Shown in pieces: positions 33,952 to 43,228 of a stretch of 64,000 nucleotides of DNA; position 1 is the first letter of the stretch, and every line of letters begins with the position of its first letter. The notes beneath the pieces are model-generated. The model made no database searches. It was not told the DNA's origin and saw only the letters and a list, made by a program, of their open reading frames with translations. The stretch spans positions 139,001-203,000 of the forward strand of contig NC_016586.1 of the NCBI RefSeq assembly GCF_000283655.1, read 5' to 3'. This DNA is from Azospirillum lipoferum 4B. Its GTDB lineage: Bacteria > Pseudomonadota > Alphaproteobacteria > Azospirillales > Azospirillaceae. The position numbers were made by a program, and so were the translations under genes.

Positions 33952-36132
33952 ATGAGAACCGAACAACCTTCGAACCGGCTTTTTGCCATCACCGGCATCG
34001 CGGCCATCGGGCGCGCGTGGTCACTGCAATTCCGGATGCCGGAATTGCGAACGGATGCGGATGCGCTGCTCTTCTCGGCGAAGAGCTTCGCCGCGGCGAT
34101 GCTGGCCTACTACATCGCGCTGCGTGCAGGAGTGCCGAAACCCTCTTGGGCTATCGTCACCGTCTACATCGTTTCGCAGAACTCGGCCGGCGCGTCGCTC
34201 AGTCGCGGCGTCTATCGATTCGTGGGGACGATTGTCGGTGCCGTGGCGACCGTGGCTATCATCCCCTGCTTCGTGAACGATCCGATTGTCTGCAGTGTGG
34301 TTCTCGCCGGCTGGATCGGCCTGTGCCTCTACCTCTCGCTGCTGGACCGCACCGCGCGAGCCTATGCCTTCGTTCTGTCCGGCTACACCGCCAGCCTGAT
34401 CGGCTTCCCCGGCGTGTTCGATCCCGCCGCCATCTTCGATACGGCGTCGGTGCGGGTCCAGGAGATCTCCATCGGCATCCTCTGCGCGGTCCTGGTCCAT
34501 CGCTTCGTCCTGCCCAAGCGCATGACCGGCCAGTTCACCGCCAAGCTGTCGGCAACGTTGCGGGACGCCCGCCGGCTGGCGGAAGACGCGCTCCGCGGAA
34601 GCTCCGGGCAGGCGATCCGCCGCGACCGCGACTGGCTCGCGGGGGATCTTCTCGCCCTGCAAGGGCTGGCCGCCCACCTGCCATACGACCCGGTCCCGGT
34701 AAAGCCGAACCGCCAAACGCTGCAACTGATCCATGACCGGCTTGCGCAACTGCTTCCACTCGCGACGGAAGTCGAGGACCGCATCCATGCCCTTCGCACC
34801 GGAGACCACCGCCTGCCTGACGATTTGACAGGGCTGCTGGATGGAGCAGGGCATTGGGTCGCCGCCGCCGATGCGGCCGATCGGGACGCTGTTGCGATCC
34901 GGCTGATCGACCGGGCGAAGACGGTGCGGACACGCATGGCCGCGGAGGCCATGACGGTCGGCGACAGGCTTGCGGCCAACCTCGCCGGACACCTCGCCGA
35001 GATGATCGGCCTGCTTCACGAGTGCGACCGGCTTGAACGGATCATCGTACGGAGGGGCGCACGGACCGGCACACGGACCGCCATAGCCGCCGCCCGGCCG
35101 CCGGACGCCGCATTGCACCTCCGTTCCAGGCGTGCGACAGGCTATGTCTATCACCGTGACCCCTGGATGGCGGCGCGGTCCGCGCTGGGTGCGGTCGCCG
35201 GCATCGTCATCGGCTGTGCCTTCTGGATCTGGTCGGCCTGGCCGGAGGGCGGACTGGCGGTGTCGATCCTGGGCGTCTGCTGTGCCCTGTTCGGCAATGT
35301 CGACACGCCGGCGCCGAATGTCGTCAAATACATGGTCGGCTCGGTCGCCGGGGTGGCGATCAGCCTTGTCTACAGCTTCGTCATCCTACCCCGCGTGACG
35401 GATTTTGCCGGCCTCGCCGCTGTGCTCGCACCGGCCTTCCTGATTGCTGGTTCCCTGCAGGCGCGGCCGCCGACGACATACATGGCGCTCGGCATCACCC
35501 TGACGATCCCGATCCTGTCGGGGCTGGGCGCCACCTATGCCGGCGATTTCGCCGGGTGGCTCAACAGCGTCATCGCGCTGTTTGCCGCGACGGGATTCGC
35601 GGTGGTGAGCATGGGTCTGTTCCAGACCATTCCGGCCGATGCGGCAATCGGCCGGCTGCTTCGACTGAACCGGCGGGATGTGAGGCGGCGGGCCCTGGGT
35701 GGCGGTTCCGACGAAGCGCTCTGGACAAGCCTCATGATCGACCGGACGGCGCTGCTGCTGCCGAGGCTCCGGCTGTCCGGGAGATCCCACCCGGATGTTC
35801 TTGACGACACCCTGCACCATCTTCGTGTCGGTCACGCCGCCAGTCGGTTTTATCAGGCAATCCGGCATGTCGACGGCAATGACGGTGCCAACAATGACGG
35901 CAAGATCGGCTGTGACGGGTTGGAGCTTCTCACCGCGATTGCCCTGCGCTTCGGCCCCGGATATCGGGCGGGGCCTTCCGATGCCATCGCTCTGCACCGT
36001 CGCATCGAAGCGCTGATGTCACGGATCGCCGACAGCCCGATTGCAGACCGCGTTCTGTTGCTCGACCTGCTCATCGACCTCCGGTTCGCTCTCGGTCCGG
36101 GCGGCGGGGTGAGTTGGAAGAACGACCGATGA
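33952..36132 (+). CDS. FUSC-family efflux protein (AaeB-like)
   Basis: A 726-residue inner-membrane protein with two clusters of about five to six hydrophobic helices. The first (40-180) contains SAKSFAAAMLAYYIALRAGV, PKPSWAIVTVYIVSQ and GVYRFVGTIVGAVATV. The second (405-560) contains RSALGAVAGIVIGCAFWIW and MVGSVAGVAISLVYSFV. A soluble helical domain separates them. This matches the fusaric-acid resistance / p-hydroxybenzoic acid efflux family. Its last codon overlaps the small gene downstream, and together with the HlyD-type gene it forms an aaeXAB-like pump set. Confidence 0.9.
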   Translation: MRTEQPSNRLFAITGIAAIGRAWSLQFRMPELRTDADALLFSAKSFAAAMLAYYIALRAGVPKPSWAIVTVYIVSQNSAGASLSRGVYRFVGTIVGAVATVAIIPCFVNDPIVCSVVLAGWIGLCLYLSLLDRTARAYAFVLSGYTASLIGFPGVFDPAAIFDTASVRVQEISIGILCAVLVHRFVLPKRMTGQFTAKLSATLRDARRLAEDALRGSSGQAIRRDRDWLAGDLLALQGLAAHLPYDPVPVKPNRQTLQLIHDRLAQLLPLATEVEDRIHALRTGDHRLPDDLTGLLDGAGHWVAAADAADRDAVAIRLIDRAKTVRTRMAAEAMTVGDRLAANLAGHLAEMIGLLHECDRLERIIVRRGARTGTRTAIAAARPPDAALHLRSRRATGYVYHRDPWMAARSALGAVAGIVIGCAFWIWSAWPEGGLAVSILGVCCALFGNVDTPAPNVVKYMVGSVAGVAISLVYSFVILPRVTDFAGLAAVLAPAFLIAGSLQARPPTTYMALGITLTIPILSGLGATYAGDFAGWLNSVIALFAATGFAVVSMGLFQTIPADAAIGRLLRLNRRDVRRRALGGGSDEALWTSLMIDRTALLLPRLRLSGRSHPDVLDDTLHHLRVGHAASRFYQAIRHVDGNDGANNDGKIGCDGLELLTAIALRFGPGYRAGPSDAIALHRRIEALMSRIADSPIADRVLLLDLLIDLRFALGPGGGVSWKNDR

Positions 36133-36344
36133 TTCCCGATCTCGACATCGGGGGAGTCTTCCTCCCCGGCTTGCTGGTGCTCGCCCTGGCAGCCCTCGTC
36201 GGCACCGTTGCGGTGGTCCGCCTCTTCGCAGCCGCGGGACTCTTCCGGCTGACCGCCAGCCGGCCGCTCGTCGAACTCGCCACCTTCGCCCTTCTTTTCG
36301 GTCTGCTCCTGCAGGCTCTGCCATCCAGCGGAACATTCCAATGA
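36129..36344 (+). CDS. DUF1656 small membrane protein (AaeX-like)
   Basis: A 71-residue protein with two hydrophobic helices, beginning MIPDLDIGGVFLPGLLVLAL. This is the DUF1656 pattern found beside FUSC/AaeB pumps. ATG 36129 overlaps the FUSC stop (ATGA), and its own stop overlaps the next start (AATGA). Function is unproven; it is inferred to assist pump assembly. Confidence 0.88.
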   Translation: MIPDLDIGGVFLPGLLVLALAALVGTVAVVRLFAAAGLFRLTASRPLVELATFALLFGLLLQALPSSGTFQ

Positions 36345-37225
36345 AACCTGTGCTCTCCCTGCTCGGGCGCTACGCCCTGACTCTTTGCTTCGGCACGGTT
36401 GCCGCTCTCGTGGCACTGCAGGTATGGAATCGTCACGAGCAGACGCCGTGGACGCGCGATGCCCGGGTGAGCGCGGAGGTCGTCCAGATCGCACCGGAGG
36501 TCTCCGGGACCGTGGGCGCTGTCTCCGTCGCCGACAACCAGTATGTGCATCGTGGCGACATTCTCTATGTGATCGACCGCGAGCGTTTTTCGCTCGCGGT
36601 GGCGTCCGCGCAGGCCGAGGCCGAAGCCAGGCGCCAGGACATGCTTGTCCGCCAGGCGGCGGCGCGGCGGCGAAGCCAGCTCCGCGAGGTCGTTTCCCAG
36701 GAGGATCTGCAACAGACGGCCGGAGCCGCCGCCCAGTCGGCCGCAAGCTATGAAGGCGCGGTGGCGGCACTCGATCTTGCCAAGCTCAACCTCGCACGGG
36801 CGACGATCCGGGCGCCCATCGACGGGTATGTCACCAATCTGCGGCTGCGCCCCGGCGACTATGCCACGGCCGGCGTGACGAAGATCGCCATCCTCGATGC
36901 CAGCAGCTTCTGGATCACCAGCTATTTCGAGGAAACGAAGCTGCGGCGGATCCATGTCGGCAGCCCGGCGCAGATCATGCTGATGGGCTTCGATGAACCG
37001 CTTTCCGGCCATGTCGACAGCATCGGCCGGGGCATCGAGGACAGCAACGGAACGCCTGGTCATCGCGGCCTGCCGAATGTCGAGCCGACCTTCAGCTGGG
37101 TCCGCCTCGCCCAGCGCATACCGGTGCGCATCCATATCGACCGGGTGCCGCCCGGCGTCGAATTGGCGGCGGGCATGACGGCGACCGTCGCCATCGAATC
37201 CAAGACGGCTTCCGACGCGCTGTAA
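36341..37225 (+). CDS. HlyD/EmrA-type periplasmic adaptor (AaeA-like)
   Basis: A 294-residue membrane fusion protein. It has one N-terminal transmembrane helix (YALTLCFGTVAALVALQVW). A biotinyl-lipoyl half-motif (VVQIAPEVSGTVGAVSVADN, VHRGDILYVID) and a short coiled hairpin follow. The second half (ARATIRAPIDGYVTNLRLRP) and the FWITSYFEETKLRRIHVGSP barrel are typical of AaeA/EmrA. It connects the FUSC pump to an outer-membrane channel not encoded here. Confidence 0.9.
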   Translation: MKPVLSLLGRYALTLCFGTVAALVALQVWNRHEQTPWTRDARVSAEVVQIAPEVSGTVGAVSVADNQYVHRGDILYVIDRERFSLAVASAQAEAEARRQDMLVRQAAARRRSQLREVVSQEDLQQTAGAAAQSAASYEGAVAALDLAKLNLARATIRAPIDGYVTNLRLRPGDYATAGVTKIAILDASSFWITSYFEETKLRRIHVGSPAQIMLMGFDEPLSGHVDSIGRGIEDSNGTPGHRGLPNVEPTFSWVRLAQRIPVRIHIDRVPPGVELAAGMTATVAIESKTASDAL

Positions 37226-37614
37226 CCGGCTACGGTAGAGCGCAGCATCCTTCACCGTCAAACATATGCGCCGTGCCAGAATACCTTCCACGGCTGCGCT
37301 ATCTGGCAGTCTTCGGAAGAGCCCATTGAGGGGCACGCTCTAACCTCGGCCGGTATGCGGTGCGCGAAACTCGACCGCTTCATGGCCGTTGGAGAATTGC
37401 CGGGAACGAGTGCCGGGAAAAGCGACAAGAAGACCTTGCGCGCCCGCTCTGCCTCCGTCCAAACCTGTGGATCGGCCGCCACGTGAGGATGGATCGTTTA
37501 TCCATGACGCTGCTCATGCCACTCAAGCGCGCGGCGTGGGCCCGGCTGTGACCGTCCAGCATGGCGGCGGTCGCCAGAAGGCGCACCGCCACCCGCTCCG
37601 CCGGGCAGGAAAGG
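37226..37614. other. Intergenic region between two convergent operons
   Basis: A 389-base gap lies between the efflux adaptor stop and the end of the minus-strand conflict-system operon. I see no gene with convincing codon use, no clear hairpin with a T-run, and no insertion-sequence end. Its composition is less GC-rich than the flanks. Confidence 0.5.
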
Positions 37615-37932
37615 TCAGGGCTTCGCCTGAGACTGGCCGACAGTCGGCGGGGCCTTGGGCGAAGGCGGGGAGTCCAGCGGTAGGGACCTTTCCGGCGGCG
37701 TATGCGCCGGCCGATCCGTTCCGCCGGGCGGAGCGGAGACAACGCTGGCGAGGATGGCGGCGGCGAGGAGTGCCGCGGCCAAGCAGGTGAGGAGCAGATC
37801 CCAGGGGCGCCAGTCGAGCGGCGGCGGCACGCGGCGGAATGTAGCAGCCGTCTGCCGTGGCGCCGCAGAATGCGCCGGCCGCCGGTCCCGCATCCAGGCG
37901 ACGATGTCGGTGGGCGGACGCTCCCCGCTCAT
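37615..37932 (-). CDS. Small single-pass membrane protein, last gene of the trypsin-MoxR operon
   Basis: A 105-residue hypothetical protein. A basic, presumably cytoplasmic N-terminus (1-43) precedes one hydrophobic helix (WDLLLTCLAAALLAAAIL, about 44-62) and a Pro-rich tail. ATG 37932 overlaps the stop of the large upstream gene (ATGA), so it is very likely translated with it. I recognise no family. It could be an accessory or immunity-like subunit of the neighbouring membrane protein, which is inference only. Confidence 0.65.
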   Translation of the reverse strand: MSGERPPTDIVAWMRDRRPAHSAAPRQTAATFRRVPPPLDWRPWDLLLTCLAAALLAAAILASVVSAPPGGTDRPAHTPPERSLPLDSPPSPKAPPTVGQSQAKP

Positions 37933-40900
37933 GCCGGCGCCCCCGCCACCGAAGGGACCGCCTTCCTTCGCCAGCCGGCGGCCAGGGCCGCCAGCCAGAG
38001 GGCGGCCAAGCCGTTTACCGAAAGCGCGATGAGGCCCGGATAAGCGAAGCCGATGCCTGTCGCCTCCGCCAGGGATGCCGCCGATGGCCCGCTGCCGAAG
38101 AAAAGGACCAGCGGATCATCCAGTATCCCGCGCTTGTCGAGGGTGATCAGGAGGAAGGCCGTGGAGCCGAGAGCCACGCCCAATACGGTCCTCACCCCAG
38201 CGGATCCATAGCGGAGTCCGGCCAGCGCGGCCATGCCGAATCCCGGCATCAGCAGCATCGTCCTGGTACCGGCAGAGACGGCCTGGCCCGCGGCGCCCAG
38301 CGGCAGCACGAGGTTGGGGAGCAGGAACAGCGCGACCATCATCGTCGGAAATCCCCAGCTCCCGTGCAATTCCGCCGGCCCGGCGTCGAGCGCGTCGCGG
38401 ATCGCCCGCCCGCACAGCAGTCCGGCCACCGCCGCCACGCCCCAGGCCGGCGTCAGAGGAAGCCACAACAGGGACATCTGCAGCCAGGGAAGTTCCGCCG
38501 TCGGACCGACCGGCACCGCCAACGCCGCCACCGACGCCACCACCGACAGGGCCACGCCCACCCCGACGACCCGTAACGGTACGACCAGGGGCAAGGCTGA
38601 GAAACCCACCAGCCCGAAGAGAAACACCGCCAGCGGTCCGGGGCTCCAGCCCAGTGACAGGAACGGCCCCAGGCTGACCGTAACGCCCAATCCCATCGGT
38701 AGCAGCAGAAAGGCCCAAGCCCGCCATGAAAGGCTATCGGCCGTCCGGCAGGAATTCCGGAAGTCGGAATCGGCAACAAGACGCATGAGCAGGAAGGCGG
38801 TGACGAGCAGGCCGGGTTCGAACACGGAGGCAACAGGGCCAACCTGAGTATCGATCAGGAAAAATGGCACGGCCAAACCGATTGCGCGCGCCGCCTGTGA
38901 CCAGGCATGAGTGCTTGCAATCCAAATTGACAGGCCTAGAACAAAATGGCTGAAATTCAACATGGACGAATCATCGATTTTAACCACAATCCCCAATAAA
39001 ATGCTCAAGAAGCAAATCGATGGCAATTTATGATATTTGACACATGATGTAAGTGTTTTTGGATCTTGGCGCTCATGCAACTTCAACAATCTGCGCGTTG
39101 ACGCTATAGCTATTATCGGAAAAATCCATATGATAGAAACCCCGAAAGCTATTCCTAGAATGAGCATATCATCTCTAGATATTTTCAAATTTATGGCGCC
39201 TGTATTTTTGGCAATAGAAATTGCGCTTGTCACAGTGATGTCTGAATTCATCAAATACATAACTGTATAAAAATGCGCAATCACAAGAAAAAATGTAATA
39301 ATCATGCTCGTTGATATATATAAAAAAATGTGCTTTTTCGCCGTTTTATTCGGCATAAAAATGTACAAATAAAAATTGAATAACAAAACAACCGGCAACA
39401 TGAGAAAGGTATCCAAATTGGCATTATAAAATTTGCCATATACAATTAAAAATGCCAAAAATAAGAGAGAAATTACATAACATCTTGACAATCTGCTCAT
39501 AAAATCCCAAACATGTGAAGATATACTCTGTAGAGCTGTCTTTGCAGATAGAGAAAATACTATGACAAAAAAAGCAAAATAGCCAATTTGGATTAATTCT
39601 GAGCTAGCTCCGCTGTAGAGATGATTGATTGCCGAAGATGAATAAGACCACGACATCATTAAATTCAGAGAAATGGCAATCGGCAGCCCATACATGCCGC
39701 GCATTGGGAAAGGGCATCCGATCCCTATAATAAAAATATAAATCGCGGAAATTAAAATCGCTGCCAATCCAATAGCAGAAACTTCAGATATTGTACTTTT
39801 ATCGCTATATGCATAAAGAATAACCGCAAGAAACGATCCCATTATGATAATAATAGGGACAATTAGGAGATTCAGTAGGAACGGATAGCGTTCGTCGATA
39901 AACCACCTGAGGAATCCAAAAAATCTTGCCGACCGCTCCGTGTTGCCGAAAAACAGCAAGGACGAAGAGGTCACCGCCGAGACGAAGATCGGACCACTGT
40001 CGCGATCATCGGCAAACAGGCCCAAGCATGCCAGCACACAGGACGCGATGACGCTCGACCATTGCGTCCAGACGATCCACCGCGGAGCAGTCCCCAGGAC
40101 CCCCCGCAACGAGCTTGTCAGCATCGTCAGGAGGATGAGGCCAAGCACCCACGTCGTCGTCGCGGCCTCGGGCATCCGATCGACAAGTCCGGCGATTCCA
40201 TCCACCAGAGCCCCGGGGTTCCATGCCAGAGCCGCGGAAGTCAACGAAACGGCGGCCAGCAGGCCTGCCTCACTCGGCGATAGGCGCGGGCGGGCTTCCG
40301 CAGGGATGCGATCCGGCATCGCCATCCCCAACTCCTCGACCGGCAAATCATTCAGGAAACGAAGCAGGATCGCTTCCTCCAGATCGGGGGCCTTGCCGCG
40401 GCGCACCAGCTCGTTGATGACGGCGCGTATGCCGGGATCGCGGCGCGGCACCACGGGGAAACGCAGCGTATCCCGCTCGCCCTCCGGTACCGGCTCCAGC
40501 AGTGCCGTCCAGGCGTCACGCACCGCGGCGGCCCGCTCCGGTTGAGTCTGCAAGTCCCGCACCAGTGCCAGCCGGAGCCAGTCCGGAAGCCTGCCCCGGC
40601 GCAGCCAGGGCAGGCGGCAGAGCGAGGCCAGGCGATCCTCGGTCAGCAACGACCGGCCGGCGCCGTCCCGCACGGCATTGCCGACCAGCAGAGTCAGCTT
40701 GGGATGCACGGCGGGAAAGACCGCCAGCGCGGCGAGATACTGCATCCCCTCTGCCCCCAGCGCCGCCCGCAGATCGGCGACCAGAGCAGCAATGTCGGCA
40801 TCGGACGGCGCCCGATCGCTGGTCCAGTTGAACGGCGAACGGGCCAGACGGCGGTCGAGCGCCAGCGGTTCCGGCCCTGCCGGCGTGGCACGGTCGACCG

Positions 40901-42164
40901 GCAGGTCGCTGCGCACTTGCCCGGCCAGATCCCGCAACCCGGTCGGCGAAGCCTCCACCACCAGGAAGCCCTGCCGCATCAAGGCCCGCTCGCGCGGTCC
41001 CCAGGTGCCCTGCGGGGACGGGGTGACGATCGCCGTCACCTCCCATCGCCGCAGATGCTCCACCCACACGCGCTCCGTGCCGGTCGCGGGGTCCGCGAAA
41101 TTGGCGGCGTCGGTCAGCAGCAGCAGGCGGTGGTCGCGGCAGGTCTCCCGCAGCGTCTCCAGGTCGGTCATCGCCTCCGCCCGGCCATCACGTTCGATGC
41201 GCCGGAGGATGCGCGGGTCGCCGCGATAATCGTAGCGGGTGACGTGGATCTGTTCGGCGGAAAGCCTGTCCACCAGCAGTTCCGCCAGCAGCGCCAGATG
41301 GTCGTCCTGGCGGACCCGGTCCACCAGCAGCAGATAGTCGGGCGTGACTGGCCTGTGCGCCTTGACGAGCCTGACGAAGCCGGCCCCCGCCACCGTCGCC
41401 CTGAGGCTGGCGCGGCCGTCCACCTCGTCGGACGCCACCATCCGGTGCCGGCGCAGGTCCCGGAGCGCGGTCCGCACCATGGCGGGCCGGAACAGCGGCT
41501 GATCGCGCACGCTGAGGGCCAGCGCCGCGCGCGGCGCGTCGCGCGGGGCCATCCCTCGCAAAACCGCCGTCCGGCGCCGGCGCCGCATCCACAGGTACGC
41601 GACCGCTGCGGCCAGCGGCAGGATCATCGCCCCTCCCTTGGCCAGCCGGACCTCCAGGTCGGTCAACAATCCCGACCACCAGGGGGGCAGGTCCGGCGTC
41701 GGCTGGGTTATCGCCTCCACGGCCGGCGCCGCAAGCTCGGCCCCTTGGAAGGAGGCCAGGAAGTAGGTGATGCCGCCAGCCAGCAGCAGGACGGCCAGAA
41801 CGAGCCAAATCCACGGCCGCCGCCTGGTGGCGGGTGACGCCTGGCCGGCGTCGCAATCTTCCACCGGCGCCGTCAGCTCCACCGCCGGGGCGGGAGCCAA
41901 CCGGGACCGCTCCAGCCGCGACCGCTCCATCCATTGGTCGAGAAGGTCTGGCAGGCGTTCGCGCTGATCGGGATTGCGGCAGAGAACCGGGCCGAACCAG
42001 CGGGCCGCCTCCCGCCCGTCAGCGGGGAAGATCTCTTGTTCGAGCAGGCGCTGCCGCAGTTCGGCCAGCCGCAGGTCGTCGCCGACGCCGAGCCGGAACC
42101 CCTCGCCGCGCAGGAACGCCGCGAGCGCGATCCCGTCCCCCAGTCCATCGGCCGGCCATTCCAT
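37929..42164 (-). CDS. Giant polytopic membrane protein with degenerate vWA-like domain (conflict-system component)
   Basis: A 1411-residue protein. Residues 1-95 are helical, with LLEQEIFPADGREAARWFGP and LCRNPDQRERLPDLLDQWM resembling N-terminal regions of MoxR/vWA-associated proteins. Two helices near 118-140 and 160-180 follow. A Rossmann-like segment at about 245-400 has DYLLLVDRVRQDDHLALLAE, HRLLLLTDAANFADPATG and WEVTAIVTPSPQGTWG, like a vWA domain but without the DxSxS metal site. A soluble helical part (400-620) precedes roughly 20 further hydrophobic segments (about 640-1405). Bases about 38,900-39,930 are AT-rich (Ile, Lys, Asn and Ser codons), unlike both flanks, yet the frame stays open. 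ATG 42164 follows GGAGAA, 18 bases after the MoxR stop. Role inferred: membrane-acting partner of the MoxR ATPase. Confidence 0.75.
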   Translation of the reverse strand: MEWPADGLGDGIALAAFLRGEGFRLGVGDDLRLAELRQRLLEQEIFPADGREAARWFGPVLCRNPDQRERLPDLLDQWMERSRLERSRLAPAPAVELTAPVEDCDAGQASPATRRRPWIWLVLAVLLLAGGITYFLASFQGAELAAPAVEAITQPTPDLPPWWSGLLTDLEVRLAKGGAMILPLAAAVAYLWMRRRRRTAVLRGMAPRDAPRAALALSVRDQPLFRPAMVRTALRDLRRHRMVASDEVDGRASLRATVAGAGFVRLVKAHRPVTPDYLLLVDRVRQDDHLALLAELLVDRLSAEQIHVTRYDYRGDPRILRRIERDGRAEAMTDLETLRETCRDHRLLLLTDAANFADPATGTERVWVEHLRRWEVTAIVTPSPQGTWGPRERALMRQGFLVVEASPTGLRDLAGQVRSDLPVDRATPAGPEPLALDRRLARSPFNWTSDRAPSDADIAALVADLRAALGAEGMQYLAALAVFPAVHPKLTLLVGNAVRDGAGRSLLTEDRLASLCRLPWLRRGRLPDWLRLALVRDLQTQPERAAAVRDAWTALLEPVPEGERDTLRFPVVPRRDPGIRAVINELVRRGKAPDLEEAILLRFLNDLPVEELGMAMPDRIPAEARPRLSPSEAGLLAAVSLTSAALAWNPGALVDGIAGLVDRMPEAATTTWVLGLILLTMLTSSLRGVLGTAPRWIVWTQWSSVIASCVLACLGLFADDRDSGPIFVSAVTSSSLLFFGNTERSARFFGFLRWFIDERYPFLLNLLIVPIIIIMGSFLAVILYAYSDKSTISEVSAIGLAAILISAIYIFIIGIGCPFPMRGMYGLPIAISLNLMMSWSYSSSAINHLYSGASSELIQIGYFAFFVIVFSLSAKTALQSISSHVWDFMSRLSRCYVISLLFLAFLIVYGKFYNANLDTFLMLPVVLLFNFYLYIFMPNKTAKKHIFLYISTSMIITFFLVIAHFYTVMYLMNSDITVTSAISIAKNTGAINLKISRDDMLILGIAFGVSIIWIFPIIAIASTRRLLKLHERQDPKTLTSCVKYHKLPSICFLSILLGIVVKIDDSSMLNFSHFVLGLSIWIASTHAWSQAARAIGLAVPFFLIDTQVGPVASVFEPGLLVTAFLLMRLVADSDFRNSCRTADSLSWRAWAFLLLPMGLGVTVSLGPFLSLGWSPGPLAVFLFGLVGFSALPLVVPLRVVGVGVALSVVASVAALAVPVGPTAELPWLQMSLLWLPLTPAWGVAAVAGLLCGRAIRDALDAGPAELHGSWGFPTMMVALFLLPNLVLPLGAAGQAVSAGTRTMLLMPGFGMAALAGLRYGSAGVRTVLGVALGSTAFLLITLDKRGILDDPLVLFFGSGPSAASLAEATGIGFAYPGLIALSVNGLAALWLAALAAGWRRKAVPSVAGAPA

Positions 42165-42181
42165 CGACGGTTCTCCCAAGG

Positions 42182-43228
42182 TCAACGCGGCGCGGCGACG
42201 CCAAGCTCGATTTCCGCGCGCTCCAGATCCTCCTGGGTCTTGGCGAGCGCCCGCAGGCTGGCGCGCAGAATGGCGGGCTGCCCGGCCAGTCCGGCGACCG
42301 TTTCGCCGCCGGCCTCCAGGCGGCGGACCATCGTCTCCAGGACGTCGAGCCATGCCAGCAGTTCCGCCGTGCCGGGAGGCCGGCCCAGCCGGTCGCGGAC
42401 GCGCGTGAACAGGGTCATCGCCTCGTTGAACAGCTCCCCGCGCTGTGCGAAAGGAGCAAGCCGCTTGACGACGATGGCACGCCGCCGCTCCGGTCCCGGC
42501 GCCGGGATATGATGATAGACGCAGCGGCGCAGGAACGGCTCCGGCAGGCTTTTCTCGGAGTTGCTGGTGATTACCACGATCGGGCGGTTGGATGGCTCTC
42601 CCTTGACCGTCACCCGCAGTTCGGGAATGTCGAAGCGCATCGCCTCGATCTCCAGCAGCAGGTCGTTGGGCGTGTCGCGCGGCGCCTTGTCCAACTCGTC
42701 GATCAGGACGACCCGGCGGCGGGGCGGCGGATAGTCCCGGGGAAAGAGATCGCCATGACGGGCGACACCGTCGTCGGCCCAGCCGTCGTCCGGACGTATC
42801 AGCTCGCGGTCCGGACCTGCCGAGAACAGGATAGCCTTCCCCAGGGCGTTGAGGGACAGGTAACCGGCTGTCGGTCGGCGGGTCCCGGTCTGGGAGTCGC
42901 GAAACCGGGCGAGATCGTCGAAGCCGTAAAGCAGATCCCGGCCGGTGGTGGTCGACTTGACCGATTGCAGCAGGGGCTCGTCCAGGCCCAGCTGGCGGGC
43001 CAGCCAAAAGGCGAGGCTGGTCTTTCCACAGCCGGGCTCCCCGGTCAGCAGCAGGGGCTGCCCCAGAAGCAGGGCGACGTTGACCGCCGCCGTCAGATCG
43101 GGATCCGGGTCGTAGCCGGCCGGATCCTTGTAGCGTTCGTGGAACGGCGCGGGAAGACGGACCGGGGCCGCCTGATCGGCACGGGGAACGAGCGTGACAT
43201 CCTGTGCGGACGGACTTTCCAGGGTCAT
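42182..43228 (-). CDS. MoxR-type AAA+ ATPase
   Basis: A 348-residue AAA+ protein of the MoxR/RavA clade. Walker A is LLTGEPGCGKTSLAF near residue 58. Walker B is RRVVLIDELDKAPRDTPNDL near 148. Sensor 1 follows in VVITSNSEKSLPEPFLRRC near 192, with an arginine-finger-type pair. A helical lid domain runs to the end. MoxR ATPases remodel or activate vWA-domain partners, and the vWA-like protein is encoded next. ATG 43228 overlaps the trypsin-gene stop (ATGA); the longer frame to 43351 is antisense-like sequence inside the protease gene's frame. Confidence 0.92.
   Translation of the reverse strand: MTLESPSAQDVTLVPRADQAAPVRLPAPFHERYKDPAGYDPDPDLTAAVNVALLLGQPLLLTGEPGCGKTSLAFWLARQLGLDEPLLQSVKSTTTGRDLLYGFDDLARFRDSQTGTRRPTAGYLSLNALGKAILFSAGPDRELIRPDDGWADDGVARHGDLFPRDYPPPRRRVVLIDELDKAPRDTPNDLLLEIEAMRFDIPELRVTVKGEPSNRPIVVITSNSEKSLPEPFLRRCVYHHIPAPGPERRRAIVVKRLAPFAQRGELFNEAMTLFTRVRDRLGRPPGTAELLAWLDVLETMVRRLEAGGETVAGLAGQPAILRASLRALAKTQEDLERAEIELGVAAPR

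Noticed and set aside
39037-39270. 77-residue plus-strand frame in the AT-rich block
   Set aside because: Antisense to the continuous frame of the membrane protein, with no binding site; simple consequence of AT-rich composition.
42165-43007. N-terminal extension of the giant membrane protein frame to base 43007
   Set aside because: This part overlaps the MoxR gene in another frame and is Pro/Arg/Gly-rich; a good start with a binding site exists at 42164.
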